Shown here: piece after piece, positions 34,223 to 42,255 of the stretch
Layout of the letters: each line of letters opens with the position of its first letter
How positions within the stretch are numbered: the stretch's first letter is position 1
NCBI GenBank assembly: GCA_016212925.1
Contig: JACRDF010000040.1
Coordinates: 62,001 to 126,000, forward strand
DNA length: 64,000 bases
Source of the DNA: Desulfomonile tiedjei
GTDB taxonomy: Bacteria > Desulfobacterota > Desulfomonilia > Desulfomonilales > Desulfomonilaceae
Direction of reading: 5' to 3'
The notes under the pieces: generated by a model
The model's database searches: none
Told to the model about the DNA's origin: nothing
The model's input: the letters and a program-made list of their open reading frames with translations, nothing else
Program-made: the position numbers and the translations under genes

Positions 34223-35601
34223 TGGAAGAGATCTACAAAGAACTCGTGGCAATCGTAGGGGAACGGTACGTTTCAAATCAGCCTGAAGAGAAGTTCATCT
34301 ATTCCAGAGACCCTGGGACAATGGAGCCGTCCGAACCGGATTTCGCGGTCATGCCGGCTAGCACGGAAGAGGTTCGGGAGCTAATGCTCCTGGCCAACCG
34401 CAAGAAAATTCCAGTCGTGCCAATGGGCGGAGGTCTTGTTCTTTCGGGCCTTTCCCGGCCTTTGAAGGGCGGGATCGTCGTTGACATGAAAAGGATGAAC
34501 CACGTCCTTGAGGTCAACGAGAAGAGTCGGTACGCAATCGTCGAGGCCGGAACATCTCAGGGCATGCTCCAGGCATACTTGAAGAAACATCATCCGAGCC
34601 TCAAGCATTCTGTGCCGGACGCACCGCCCATTGCCACCGTTGGCGGAAACGTGCTCATTCACGGCTCGGGGCATCTGTCCCACGCGGCCGGTTTTCACTC
34701 GGAAATGCTCAACGGAATTGAAGCCGTCCTACCCACGGGAGAAATTGTCCGGGTAGGCTCGTGCTCCACGAGCCCTTACTGGTTTTCGCGAGCTCCACTC
34801 CCGGACCTGGCTGGGCTGTTCCTGGGTTGGGCAGGGACAACGGGGATTGCGACCAAACTTGCAATAAAGCTCTTTCCCAACCGAGCTTTGAATGATGTTG
34901 CTATTTTTGTGGTCGAAGATGCTGAACTGGCCCCGGATATAATCCATCGGATTACAGGCGTGGGCCTTGCCGAGGACGTGACCGCTTGGATGGCGCCCAA
35001 GCCGGACTGGGCTGAAGGTTTTATTCATGTGAACATCAACTACTCTGCGGATAGTAAAGATGAACTCGCCTGGAAGAAGAACCTTCTTCGCTCTCCCCTT
35101 AAGAAATATATGGACGCGAAGACCGGAGGCTTCATGATGCTTCCGCCGCCGATGAAGAAGCCCTTTCTTGAAGCGCCGGCGTCTCAACTTACCCGCTTCG
35201 CGGACGTCAGAAAAGGAGGGGGATTCGAGTATGTTGGGGCTATCATGCCTGTTGAGCTTTTTCCGAAAGCCCATCAAGCGGGCCTGGACATCGCCGCACG
35301 ATGTGGAACAACGTATTCCACGGGCGCCAGGATTTTGGGCATGGGTCACTGCATGATGTTCTTTTATGCTTATCCTTTCAACCGAGCTGACGCCGCGGAT
35401 GTAAAGCGAGCCCAGACGGCCCTGGAAGAAACGAACCGAGCTGCACTCGATATGGGAGGAATTCCTTGGAAAGCGGAAGCTCCAGCCCAGAAACATATCA
35501 TCAAGAGGATGGACAAGCACACCTTTGAACTCATGAACCGCATTCGAGGAATCCTGGATCCCAATGGAATCATGAACCCCGGCAACTGGGAGGCGGACTG
35601 A
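34222..35601 (+). CDS. FAD-binding oxidoreductase (GlcD / D-lactate dehydrogenase-like)
   Basis: A 459-residue FAD_binding_4 flavoprotein of the vanillyl-alcohol-oxidase superfamily. The N-terminal PP-loop is VPMGGGLVLSGLSRPLKGGI near residue 68 and the second FAD loop is TVGGNVLIHGSGHLSHAAG near 135. The C-terminal cap ends with the typical DPNGIMNPGNW. Relatives oxidise 2-hydroxyacids (D-lactate, glycolate) and pass electrons to CCG proteins. ATG 34222 overlaps the previous stop and has AGGGGT upstream; ATG 34204 is possible. It is flanked on both sides by CCG iron-sulfur genes. Confidence 0.85.
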   Translation: MEEIYKELVAIVGERYVSNQPEEKFIYSRDPGTMEPSEPDFAVMPASTEEVRELMLLANRKKIPVVPMGGGLVLSGLSRPLKGGIVVDMKRMNHVLEVNEKSRYAIVEAGTSQGMLQAYLKKHHPSLKHSVPDAPPIATVGGNVLIHGSGHLSHAAGFHSEMLNGIEAVLPTGEIVRVGSCSTSPYWFSRAPLPDLAGLFLGWAGTTGIATKLAIKLFPNRALNDVAIFVVEDAELAPDIIHRITGVGLAEDVTAWMAPKPDWAEGFIHVNINYSADSKDELAWKKNLLRSPLKKYMDAKTGGFMMLPPPMKKPFLEAPASQLTRFADVRKGGGFEYVGAIMPVELFPKAHQAGLDIAARCGTTYSTGARILGMGHCMMFFYAYPFNRADAADVKRAQTALEETNRAALDMGGIPWKAEAPAQKHIIKRMDKHTFELMNRIRGILDPNGIMNPGNWEAD

Positions 35602-36764
35602 TGGAACACTCTGAAATTCTCCACAGATGCTTTCGGTGCGGATATTGCAAATTACCGAGCAGTTACGCGGACCTGAACTGTCCATCCTACTTGAACTTCC
35701 GCTTCGAGACCTATTCGCCGGGAGGACGTATGTGGCTCCTGCGCGCGTGGCTGGACGGAGAAATCAAGACTAGTCCGCGATTTGCCGAAATCCTCTATTC
35801 GTGTGCTACGTGCGCAAACTGTGTTGAACAGTGTGTGTTTCCCAAATTCAAAGACGACATCTTGAACGCTTTTATCGCAGGTCGAGAAGAACTTGTTGCG
35901 ACAGGGGCTGTGCCTCCGGCTGTCAGAGACTACTTCAAGAGCATCCATTTGTACGGCAATCCTTACAAGATGCCCGAGGCCGACCGTGGAAAATGGGCCG
36001 ACGGTCTTGGCCTGGAGCCGTATTCACGGCACGAGTATTTGTTCTATGTCGGGTGCGTCGGGTCTTTCGACGAACGCGGCCAACGCATGGCTCGGTCCGT
36101 TGCCGGCCTCTTGAAAAACATGGGGATATCATTCGGGATATTAGGCGCTGAAGAGTTTTGCGACGGCAATGATGTCAAAGCCATGGGAGAAATGGGGTTG
36201 TTTGACCACATCGCGCAAAAGAACATCCGCAAGTATCAAGATCTGGGGGTCCAGAAGATCGTCACCCTTTCTCCGCATGCCTATCATGCCTTCAGGAACG
36301 AATACCCGGAACTTGGCGGCAATTTTGACGTGTGCCACTATAGCCAACTCCTGGCGCCATTGATCAAAAAGGCGCGGTTCAAGAAATCTGAAAGCCCGAT
36401 AAGAGTCACTCTCCACGACCCCTGTTACCTGGGAAGACACAACAAGGAATACAGAGCCCCCAGAAAGATTCTGGCGGCAGTCCCCGGCGTGCAGTTGAAA
36501 GAAATGGACCGGGCCGAAAAAGATGCCCTCTGCTGCGGTGGAGGAGGCGGCAACCTGTTTACTGAAATGTTGGGTGGAGGTCCTGACAGTCCGGCACGAG
36601 TACGAGCCCGGGAAGCTGCCGCGACGGGCGCTCAGGTCTTGGCCGTGGCTTGTCCGGGATGCTCGAGGATGCTCGACGACGCGGTCAAGGCGGAGGCCTT
36701 GCAGGATGATCTCGAAGTAATGGACCTGGCTGAGTTCGTAAACAGACGGCTCGCTGTTGATTGA
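35601..36764 (+). CDS. HdrD-like iron-sulfur protein with CCG domain (second copy)
   Basis: A 387-residue protein. N-terminal cluster groups are CFRCGYCKLPSSYADLNC and CATCANCVEQCVFPK. The C-terminal CCG domain reads DPCYLGRHNKEYR, ALCCGGGGGNLF, ACPGCSRML, a canonical noncubane-cluster arrangement of HdrB/HdrD. Its ATG overlaps the flavoprotein stop (ATGGA within TGATGG). With the flavoprotein it would make a 2-hydroxyacid:acceptor oxidoreductase of GlcDF/LldEFG type. Having two different CCG proteins around one flavoprotein is less usual. Operon end: no strong terminator is visible. Confidence 0.82.
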   Translation: MEHSEILHRCFRCGYCKLPSSYADLNCPSYLNFRFETYSPGGRMWLLRAWLDGEIKTSPRFAEILYSCATCANCVEQCVFPKFKDDILNAFIAGREELVATGAVPPAVRDYFKSIHLYGNPYKMPEADRGKWADGLGLEPYSRHEYLFYVGCVGSFDERGQRMARSVAGLLKNMGISFGILGAEEFCDGNDVKAMGEMGLFDHIAQKNIRKYQDLGVQKIVTLSPHAYHAFRNEYPELGGNFDVCHYSQLLAPLIKKARFKKSESPIRVTLHDPCYLGRHNKEYRAPRKILAAVPGVQLKEMDRAEKDALCCGGGGGNLFTEMLGGGPDSPARVRAREAAATGAQVLAVACPGCSRMLDDAVKAEALQDDLEVMDLAEFVNRRLAVD

Positions 36765-37075
36765 AGCCGCGTTTGCGTAGGGTCCTCTCGGCCACCAGGG
36801 GGACAGCGCCGGCAGTATAACCCGTACCTGACGTAAGCAGAGTCTTCGGAAAATTCTTCATGTACGCAATCGTGGCGGCGTTGGTTATGGGCAAGCTGCC
36901 GAGCGGCTTCAAACCGATTGCCCAAAATAATGTCCGATTAGCTATGAAAAGATGGTTTTCGGCAATACGGCTATTTCAGGCGATTTCATTGTAGCGAGTG
37001 CCACTGCCGGACCAGCCCGAAGTGGCACCATCAAACCAGGCTCGGGATATGCTCCGAATAATGTCGGGGTGTTAG
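36765..37075. other. Intergenic region between redox operon and island (nothing supported)
   Basis: A 311-base gap with no coding frame I can support, no strong hairpin and no recognisable RNA. It borders the tRNA-like fragment at 37076. Confidence 0.4.
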
Positions 37076-37105
37076 TGGTGGAAGGAGAGGGATTCGAACC
37101 CCCGG
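37076..37105 (-). pseudogene. 3' fragment of a class II (tRNA-Ser-like) tRNA; putative att site
   Basis: Read on the minus strand: the 3' end of a variable arm, a T arm GGGGGTTCGAATCCCTC, an acceptor 3' strand TCCTTCC, discriminator A and an encoded CCA. No matching 5' acceptor strand (GGAAGGA), D arm or anticodon arm is found upstream, so it is not a complete tRNA. It matches the 3' end of tRNA-Ser at 42256-42285 in 28 of 30 positions in the same orientation; the differences are the discriminator and one acceptor base. Confidence 0.75.
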
Positions 37106-37158
37106 TACGTTCCAAAATATAGCCTGATTCTAGTCTGTTATGAGAGTGATTTTCTGAT

Positions 37159-37180
37159 TGCATATACGTTGCATACAAAC
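37159..37180 (+). repeat. Paired 11-base repeat, left island end
   Basis: TGCATATACGT followed directly by TGCATACAAAC. The partner pair is at 42185-42206. Such tandem octamer-like sites near tRNA ends resemble integrase arm-binding sites; this is inference. Confidence 0.5.
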
Positions 37181-37404
37181 CACCTGTGGAGGGTGGGGGC
37201 CCTGCCCACCACAGGAAATGCTATCCGATGTAATACACCATGCCGAACCGCGCAGCCCCTGCACTTCATGTATTACAACTTCGCCTGGATTCATCGCATT
37301 TTGCGAGGTGCACCCGCGATGGAAGCCGGAATATAGACCATCTGTGAACACAGGAAGAAATTGCGAGGTTGATAGCCTGAGGCAGGAAATGGTTGGGCTT
37401 GACA

Positions 37405-38319
37405 TCATTGTACAACACAATTGGGACTTAGTGCTTTGAGATTATGTTGAGATTTTCTCCTGATCTCGCAGAAACGATAGAGGTCAAGCGGATTTGCCAT
37501 GTAATAACAGGTATCCAATAACTTCTTGGCCTCCGTAGTTGAGACGGCCAGGCGATGCAACTTGCGTATAAACGAATCCGCAGTACGATAGTGTCTCTCG
37601 TGACCACCATGTTGCTGGCCTTCCATCAAGAAAATCAAGTATGCTTTGCGCTTTCTTGCGGCATGCCAGTTTTTGCCCATGACCTGCTCGGAGTCAAGGT
37701 CTAGAAGCCTAATCAATGGACTATCATCTGGAAGCGATGTTTCGCAATCCAATACCGTGTGTACGTCATTTCTTGCGCCGTAATAGTTGGCATCTGCGTC
37801 AAGACATCCACACGCATGGTAAAACCGAGCCATCCGCAAAGTGTGCCCTTCCAGAGAAATTGAAGCAAGAAACTTTACCAATACTTCTTTTCCCTTAAAG
37901 GAAGGACATTCTCCTCTTTTACATTTTCCCAAGTAACGATCAAAGAGGAAATGACTAAGAGTTCTTCTTGCACTATGATAACTGCTTTTTCTAAGGTCAT
38001 TCCTGATGTGACCGGGAAGCGCGACGAAATCTGGAAGGCAACGTTCAATTGCGCTTTGAAGTGTTGTTCGGTAATTATCAGCGATATGCTTATTGGTGGC
38101 TCCAATGTCGTCCAATGCGAGTTCTATAGAATGAAGGGACGACTTTAGTTCGTCACCACCTTCTCCTTTCAGTTCAATTATTTTCTTCAGCTGTCTATCG
38201 AAACTATTAAGCTTTTCCTCAACATAACGGCGCCGTTTGAAAAGATCTCGCTCCTTCTCAGCTTGAATATCGGACTCATTCCTTTGTGCGATCCTGCTTT
38301 CGAACGCTTCATCCGTCAT
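37405..38319 (-). CDS. Island hypothetical protein, charged N-terminal coiled coil, cysteine motifs
   Basis: A 304-residue cytosolic protein not recognised. Residues 1-90 are strongly charged with coiled-coil character (QAEKERDLFKRRRYVEEK). The middle has GKCKRGECPSFKGK, which could bind metal, and HACGCLDAD. The C-terminal half is helical and histidine-rich (GQQHGGHERHYRTADSF). Its start overlaps the stop of the TM gene (ATGA on the minus strand), so the two are translationally coupled and the products probably work together. Third gene of the minus-strand operon. Base composition is visibly more AT-rich than the flanking metabolic genes. Confidence 0.6.
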   Translation of the reverse strand: MTDEAFESRIAQRNESDIQAEKERDLFKRRRYVEEKLNSFDRQLKKIIELKGEGGDELKSSLHSIELALDDIGATNKHIADNYRTTLQSAIERCLPDFVALPGHIRNDLRKSSYHSARRTLSHFLFDRYLGKCKRGECPSFKGKEVLVKFLASISLEGHTLRMARFYHACGCLDADANYYGARNDVHTVLDCETSLPDDSPLIRLLDLDSEQVMGKNWHAARKRKAYLIFLMEGQQHGGHERHYRTADSFIRKLHRLAVSTTEAKKLLDTCYYMANPLDLYRFCEIRRKSQHNLKALSPNCVVQ

Positions 38320-39032
38320 GGTTCCTGCCCCTTCGTGTCGTCGTCCTTACGGGCTGACTTTTCTTTGATTTCCTTTATCTCTTCCTGCATCGCTTTGGCT
38401 ATGCTTCTCTCTTCGCCCTTTTCTATGGATGGAGCCTGTCCTATTTGTTTGATTATCTCCATCTGGCTCTCAGAATCATCAACGAAATTGGTGAGGGCTT
38501 TAGCGACGTTAGTCTCCGCACTGAGTTCAAATTGCCCCACCAGTTTCTCCCTCATTATAAACGGGCCAATGAAACCCAGAAAAATAGCCAAGTCCAGCTT
38601 CAAACCTCCACTATGCATATGAATCGCTGCCGCAGCCAGCAAACCGGCAGCAGCAGCATAGCGCAGAGTAAAACAGAAGAGGTCATATCTAACGCCCTTC
38701 TTAGCTTCCTTGAATCTCAAGAGCATCGATAATAAGTCTATATTATCCTTTCTTAGGGATTCCTTTTTCAGATTGAAGAATTGGAAGAGAGGAAAAGAGA
38801 TGAAGGCCGCTACGAATGAACCGGCAAAGTTTATCGACCAACGGCCAAACGATAGGGACGCCAGCACATCGAAAAAATGCTGGATGTTATGGAAAAGACG
38901 ATCTAAGGAAACGAGCAGTGATGGGCAGCAAAACCATAAGACTACTGCAAATAACACCAAAGAAACTGCCACCACCCATCCAACGATGGCAATAACATTC
39001 CAACGGGCAGTCTGCAGTGCCGGGAACGCCAT
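38316..39032 (-). CDS. Island multi-pass membrane protein with cytosolic coiled-coil tail
   Basis: A 238-residue protein from ATG 39032, with GAGGCGAGGGGG before it; an in-frame start at 39146 would overlap the preceding gene by 77 bases. Hydrophobic segments are VIAIVGWVVAVSLVLFAVVL, a second around FAGSFVAAFISFPLFQFF, and a third/fourth around YAAAAGLLAAAAIHMH and LDLAIFLGFIGPFIM. The last ~80 residues are charged and helical (SQMEIIKQIGQAPSIEKGEE, then IKEIKEKSARKDDD). No family recognised. Middle gene of the operon. Confidence 0.6.
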   Translation of the reverse strand: MAFPALQTARWNVIAIVGWVVAVSLVLFAVVLWFCCPSLLVSLDRLFHNIQHFFDVLASLSFGRWSINFAGSFVAAFISFPLFQFFNLKKESLRKDNIDLLSMLLRFKEAKKGVRYDLFCFTLRYAAAAGLLAAAAIHMHSGGLKLDLAIFLGFIGPFIMREKLVGQFELSAETNVAKALTNFVDDSESQMEIIKQIGQAPSIEKGEERSIAKAMQEEIKEIKEKSARKDDDTKGQEP

Positions 39033-39069
39033 CCCCCTCGCCTCTTCGGAAAACCAGTAATAAATTGCA

Positions 39070-39453
39070 TCAGCAAACGCAAACGGACGGAGTCTCCGGC
39101 TGGGCAGTCTGCCTGAAACTTGACGAAGGAGCAATCGACTGAACATCGGCTTTCAATCGGAGTAATCTGTCCTTTGCTTCTTTCAGCAATACTGTTCTTT
39201 TATCGATGAGATGCGGGCCAAACTTCGCCATCATTTTGGTCTTAATCTCCTCCCTCGTCTCATCCGGCTTTTCTTGGCTTTCAATTAAGTCAGTGTACTT
39301 GTCCAACAACGCAGTTAATTCTTTTTCTACAGCACTTTCTAGCTCTTTGGTCTCAAGCTGCCTGTTGATATCTGCGAGTTCACCGTCGATTCTTCGGAGG
39401 ATGTCTGCGAACTTGGTGGCATATGGTTCCAAGAGATTGCTGGATAGGCTCAT
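39070..39453 (-). CDS. Island small coiled-coil protein
   Basis: A 127-residue protein, almost entirely charged helix with heptad-like leucine spacing (ADILRRIDGELADINRQLET, then KEAKDRLLRLKADVQ). No signal or TM segment. AGGAAG precedes ATG 39453 at good spacing. First gene of the minus-strand trio, followed 37 bases later by the membrane protein. No family recognised; a regulatory or scaffolding role for the membrane protein is a guess. Confidence 0.6.
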   Translation of the reverse strand: MSLSSNLLEPYATKFADILRRIDGELADINRQLETKELESAVEKELTALLDKYTDLIESQEKPDETREEIKTKMMAKFGPHLIDKRTVLLKEAKDRLLRLKADVQSIAPSSSFRQTAQPETPSVCVC

Positions 39454-39901
39454 CTTTCTTCCTCACATCGGCGTTGGGTCATTTCTTACCGACTTGGCAG
39501 TGCCCCCTAGCCTTCCTTACTAAAAGCCACCGAATTGAATGGCCATAATGATAAGTGGCTTTTTTTAGCCTGTCAATCATTTTCGGCACTTCAATAACCT
39601 TTATTATTTAAGACTTATTTATGTTTCAGATGTTTCATGGCAGAAACAGGATCGCTTGACGCTTGAACCGCTCCTTTGTCCGTGTCCTCATCTCCCATGA
39701 GTTTCTGCGATACCAAAAAACTTCTGTACAACGCGCTGTTGGCCAAGGACGATGTAGTGACAGAGGAAGAAATTCAGACTCACCCACAGTCCAATATTTT
39801 GCAGCCTGGACAATTGACCTTTCGATGGCTTATAATCTGCCCAGCTTTCTCGATGGTTGCGAAATCTGTCCCTCAAAACTCCGCTTTCCCTGGAGGCTTT
39901 C
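39454..39901. promoter_or_regulatory. AT-rich divergent control region of the island
   Basis: The region separates the divergent operons. A hairpin-like pair AAAAGCCAC (39522-39530) and GTGGCTTTTTTT (39555-39566) and a run of TTATTATTTAAGACTTATTT near 39600 stand out. No confident -35/-10 pair was fixed. Two small frames in 39663-39951 overlap the ParA start and look like chance. Confidence 0.4.
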
Positions 39902-40831
39902 ATGCCGGGAAAGATTATCAGCATAATCAACTTCAAAGGTGGGGTGGGTAAGACGACCCTTGCCGCAAATTTCGGCTCGTGTCTCGCACAAGAGTACGCC
40001 AAGAAGGTGCTTCTCGCTGACCTAGATCCGCAGTGCAATGCGTCAATCTGGCTGCTCGGCGAGCCTCGATGGAAGCTTATCAACAATCAAGCGGCCCTGA
40101 ATGAGACCACGCGTAGCTTGTTCAACAAGCATTTCAGACTACGCTTCTGCCTCCGGCCGTATCTCGATCATGAATCGGACAACTGGCTCCCGCTGTTCCA
40201 CCTTCTTCCTGCAAGCTTTCATCTGATTACTCTGGAGGACAGGATCTTCAAAAGGGAGGGTATGCGCCGGCTTCGTGATTCATATCAGCAATGTGATGAG
40301 TGGAGGTATCTTGAAAAATACCGTGACCGGCTGAAGGGTCTCTTTGATTACACGATTCTCGATTGTCCGCCCAACCTATATAATGTCGCCAAGAATGCCC
40401 TTTTTGCGGCAGACTATGTGATCATTCCTTGCACTCCGGATTCCCTGTCAACTGTTGGTCTTAGGCTGCTCATCCACGAACTCGAAGAAGCGATCAGGCG
40501 ACGCCTGAAGTATGAAACGGCGCTGCGGTTACCAACCATTCTTGGAGTTGCACTCACCCGGTACAGAGCCACTGTCGGAGACCATCAGGCTGGGGTAGAC
40601 AGCATCGTTTCCACAGTTTCGCAGCTGCGGACCAGTGGGAGCATGGTTGTGGACAGTCAGACGGCAGTATTCACCAGCCAACCATTGCGAGAATACATCG
40701 CGCACTCAGAGACAGTCCAGCACTCACAACCGCTCTGCCTCTATGATGCCAAATGTAAGGCTTATGGTGATGTCAAAGCTTTGACGCAAGCCCTAGTTGA
40801 GGCGCTTGGGGCGCGGGAGATACCAGCATGA
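39902..40831 (+). CDS. ParA/MinD-family ATPase of the island
   Basis: A 309-residue P-loop ATPase. ATG 39902 has GGAGG five bases upstream; an earlier TTG at 39857 is rejected. The deviant Walker A is INFKGGVGKTTLAANFG (residues ~8-24, signature lysine KGGVGKT), the Walker A' region LLADLDPQCNAS and the Walker B-like strand FDYTILDCPPNLYNVA (near 150-165). No N-terminal HTH, so it is not the ParA/SopA repressor type. Such ATPases place DNA or protein cargo on the nucleoid or membrane. A normal partner would be ParB, but none is encoded; instead an unknown protein and a nuclease follow. The stop overlaps the next start (ATGA). Confidence 0.85.
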   Translation: MPGKIISIINFKGGVGKTTLAANFGSCLAQEYAKKVLLADLDPQCNASIWLLGEPRWKLINNQAALNETTRSLFNKHFRLRFCLRPYLDHESDNWLPLFHLLPASFHLITLEDRIFKREGMRRLRDSYQQCDEWRYLEKYRDRLKGLFDYTILDCPPNLYNVAKNALFAADYVIIPCTPDSLSTVGLRLLIHELEEAIRRRLKYETALRLPTILGVALTRYRATVGDHQAGVDSIVSTVSQLRTSGSMVVDSQTAVFTSQPLREYIAHSETVQHSQPLCLYDAKCKAYGDVKALTQALVEALGAREIPA

Positions 40832-41526
40832 CTCCACGTGAAGAAATCATAATGATCACGAAGGAGCTGAAAGGCTTATTTGATGGCAAAGCCAAACTGC
40901 CCGCCTCAATGATTCCTGACACCATTGCAGAGGTTCTAAGCCATCTGAGAGCCGCCTGGTCGGAACTTCAGCCCTGGCTACCCATGTCGGAGGCCCAGAA
41001 GCGGAAAGCCTTGAGTCATCCCGTCAGTGCACAAATCAGGAACCTCGTTACCATGGAGCCTACACGAACAAAATTCTTCACTGCCGCTTACCTAAAAGCG
41101 AAGTTTCAGGCCCTTTCAGCAGACAAGAGACTCGTGATTCCCAAGGCACCAAGATCAGGGACCGAAGCACTTGACGCTCTCATCTGCTACTACTGGAAAC
41201 AGGAGACTGAAGGCGAGCACCCGTATCTCAAGGCCTTCCGCGAAGAGTTGGAATGCGATTTCCAGAACTATCCGCCGGTCAAACAGCTTAACGAAGCGCG
41301 AGAGTTGTTCAGAAAGCTTATGACCATGCGCGACATTGAGGCTATCACCATGGCTTTAGAAAACCAGTTTCCTGATGACACGTCGCTCAGTGCCTTTGCC
41401 AAGGCTATCAAGATCAAGCCTGTTACGCAATCACGATCCAAAACCGCTCTTAGAAAATCGCCTCACGAGCGTATGGCCATAGCGATTTCTCAGCACGGAC
41501 AGATAGCACGGATGGTCCTAAAGTGA
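40828..41526 (+). CDS. Island unknown protein coupled to the ParA-like ATPase
   Basis: A 232-residue cytosolic protein, helical throughout, not recognised. Basic C-terminus (SRSKTALRKSPHERMAIAIS). Middle region ALDALICYYWKQETEGEHPY is hydrophobic-acidic. It overlaps the ATPase gene by four bases and precedes the nuclease by 13 bases, the position a ParB-like adaptor or cargo protein would hold. No ParB box or HTH signature is visible. Confidence 0.6.
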   Translation: MTPREEIIMITKELKGLFDGKAKLPASMIPDTIAEVLSHLRAAWSELQPWLPMSEAQKRKALSHPVSAQIRNLVTMEPTRTKFFTAAYLKAKFQALSADKRLVIPKAPRSGTEALDALICYYWKQETEGEHPYLKAFREELECDFQNYPPVKQLNEARELFRKLMTMRDIEAITMALENQFPDDTSLSAFAKAIKIKPVTQSRSKTALRKSPHERMAIAISQHGQIARMVLK

Positions 41527-41539
41527 TGGTCAGTTCGAC

Positions 41540-42007
41540 ATGAAGCGAAAAGAACGCAATCTGAGGGACGTTGTCCGCAACTTCCCAAATCTGATTGATC
41601 CTATGCTGAGGCCCATGCCTCTCGGAAGGGTAGGAGACATCAATGTATGCTTGCAAGAAGAGCCGCTTCCGGAGTGTGGGGGAAGGCTGGATATCGCCTT
41701 TGTCACCAATAAAACAGTCTATTTGGTGGAACTGAAGAAGAGAGACGTCGGTCCGGCCGCTGCGAAGCAAATTCTCAGCTATCTTGCCGCTCTGTCCATT
41801 CGTTATCCGTTGCATGAAGTCCGTGGCTTTCTCGTGGGCACGAGATTGAAAAATGAGGAGGGAGTGGCGTCGGTCCTTGAAGGCCAGGGGGTACAGATGC
41901 TCTTGTTCGGCCGCGAACTCCCTGCGCTCAACCGGATCACTGCGTGTCCGGCCTGTCGGGCCGGTATGGACGTAGCCAGAAATGTGTGTCCGGTTTGCGG
42001 TGGTTAG
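41540..42007 (+). CDS. NucS-like PD-(D/E)XK nuclease with C-terminal zinc ribbon
   Basis: A 155-residue protein. Residues 49-85 hold a PD-(D/E)XK core: D51 in GGRLDIAFV, E64 and K66 in YLVELKK, then Q77 in AAKQILSYLAAL. This D-x12-ExK-..-Q order resembles the catalytic half of the mismatch/branched-DNA nuclease NucS/EndoMS. A four-cysteine zinc ribbon closes the protein (C136, C139, C150, C153 in CPACRAGMD.. and CPVC). The usual NucS N-terminal DNA-binding domain is absent. Third gene of the ParA operon. The nuclease fold is supported by motif reading only; substrate unknown. Confidence 0.7.
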   Translation: MKRKERNLRDVVRNFPNLIDPMLRPMPLGRVGDINVCLQEEPLPECGGRLDIAFVTNKTVYLVELKKRDVGPAAAKQILSYLAALSIRYPLHEVRGFLVGTRLKNEEGVASVLEGQGVQMLLFGRELPALNRITACPACRAGMDVARNVCPVCGG

Positions 42008-42184
42008 TTTTTTCTCCGCTAAGACTGGTAAAAGGGCGGAGGCCGGAATACCCCGAATCACTCTCAGAAACCCGCTTTTCCCCCGTTGGCTGATTTGTTT
42101 GGCGCCGCAGGCCTCCGCACTACAATAATGGCCGCGTAGGATAGACAACGCAGAGGGCCTCAGCGCCTTAGGCCCTGGAGAATT

Positions 42185-42206
42185 TGCATACACTCTGCAT
42201 ACACAT
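42185..42206 (+). repeat. Paired 11-base repeat, right island end
   Basis: TGCATACACTC followed directly by TGCATACACAT, 50 bases inside the tRNA-Ser 3' end. Matches the left pair in unit length, tandem spacing and orientation. Confidence 0.5.
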
Positions 42207-42255
42207 TTCCAAGGGGGCGACAAGGAAGATAGTCCAATGATATAGAGGCGTTAAC

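Noticed and set aside
34729-35685. 318-residue minus-strand frame antisense to the flavoprotein gene
   Set aside because: The opposite strand carries a well-defined FAD-binding protein; the frame is a GC-composition artefact.
39663-39951. Two short frames upstream of the ParA-like gene
   Set aside because: They overlap the ParA start in other phases, have no good ribosome site and no coding character. The region is better read as the divergent control region.
38316-42007. Integrase hidden among the island genes
   Set aside because: None of the six proteins shows the R..HxxR..Y tyrosine-recombinase set or a serine-recombinase N-terminus by eye. A profile search would be needed to exclude a very divergent one.
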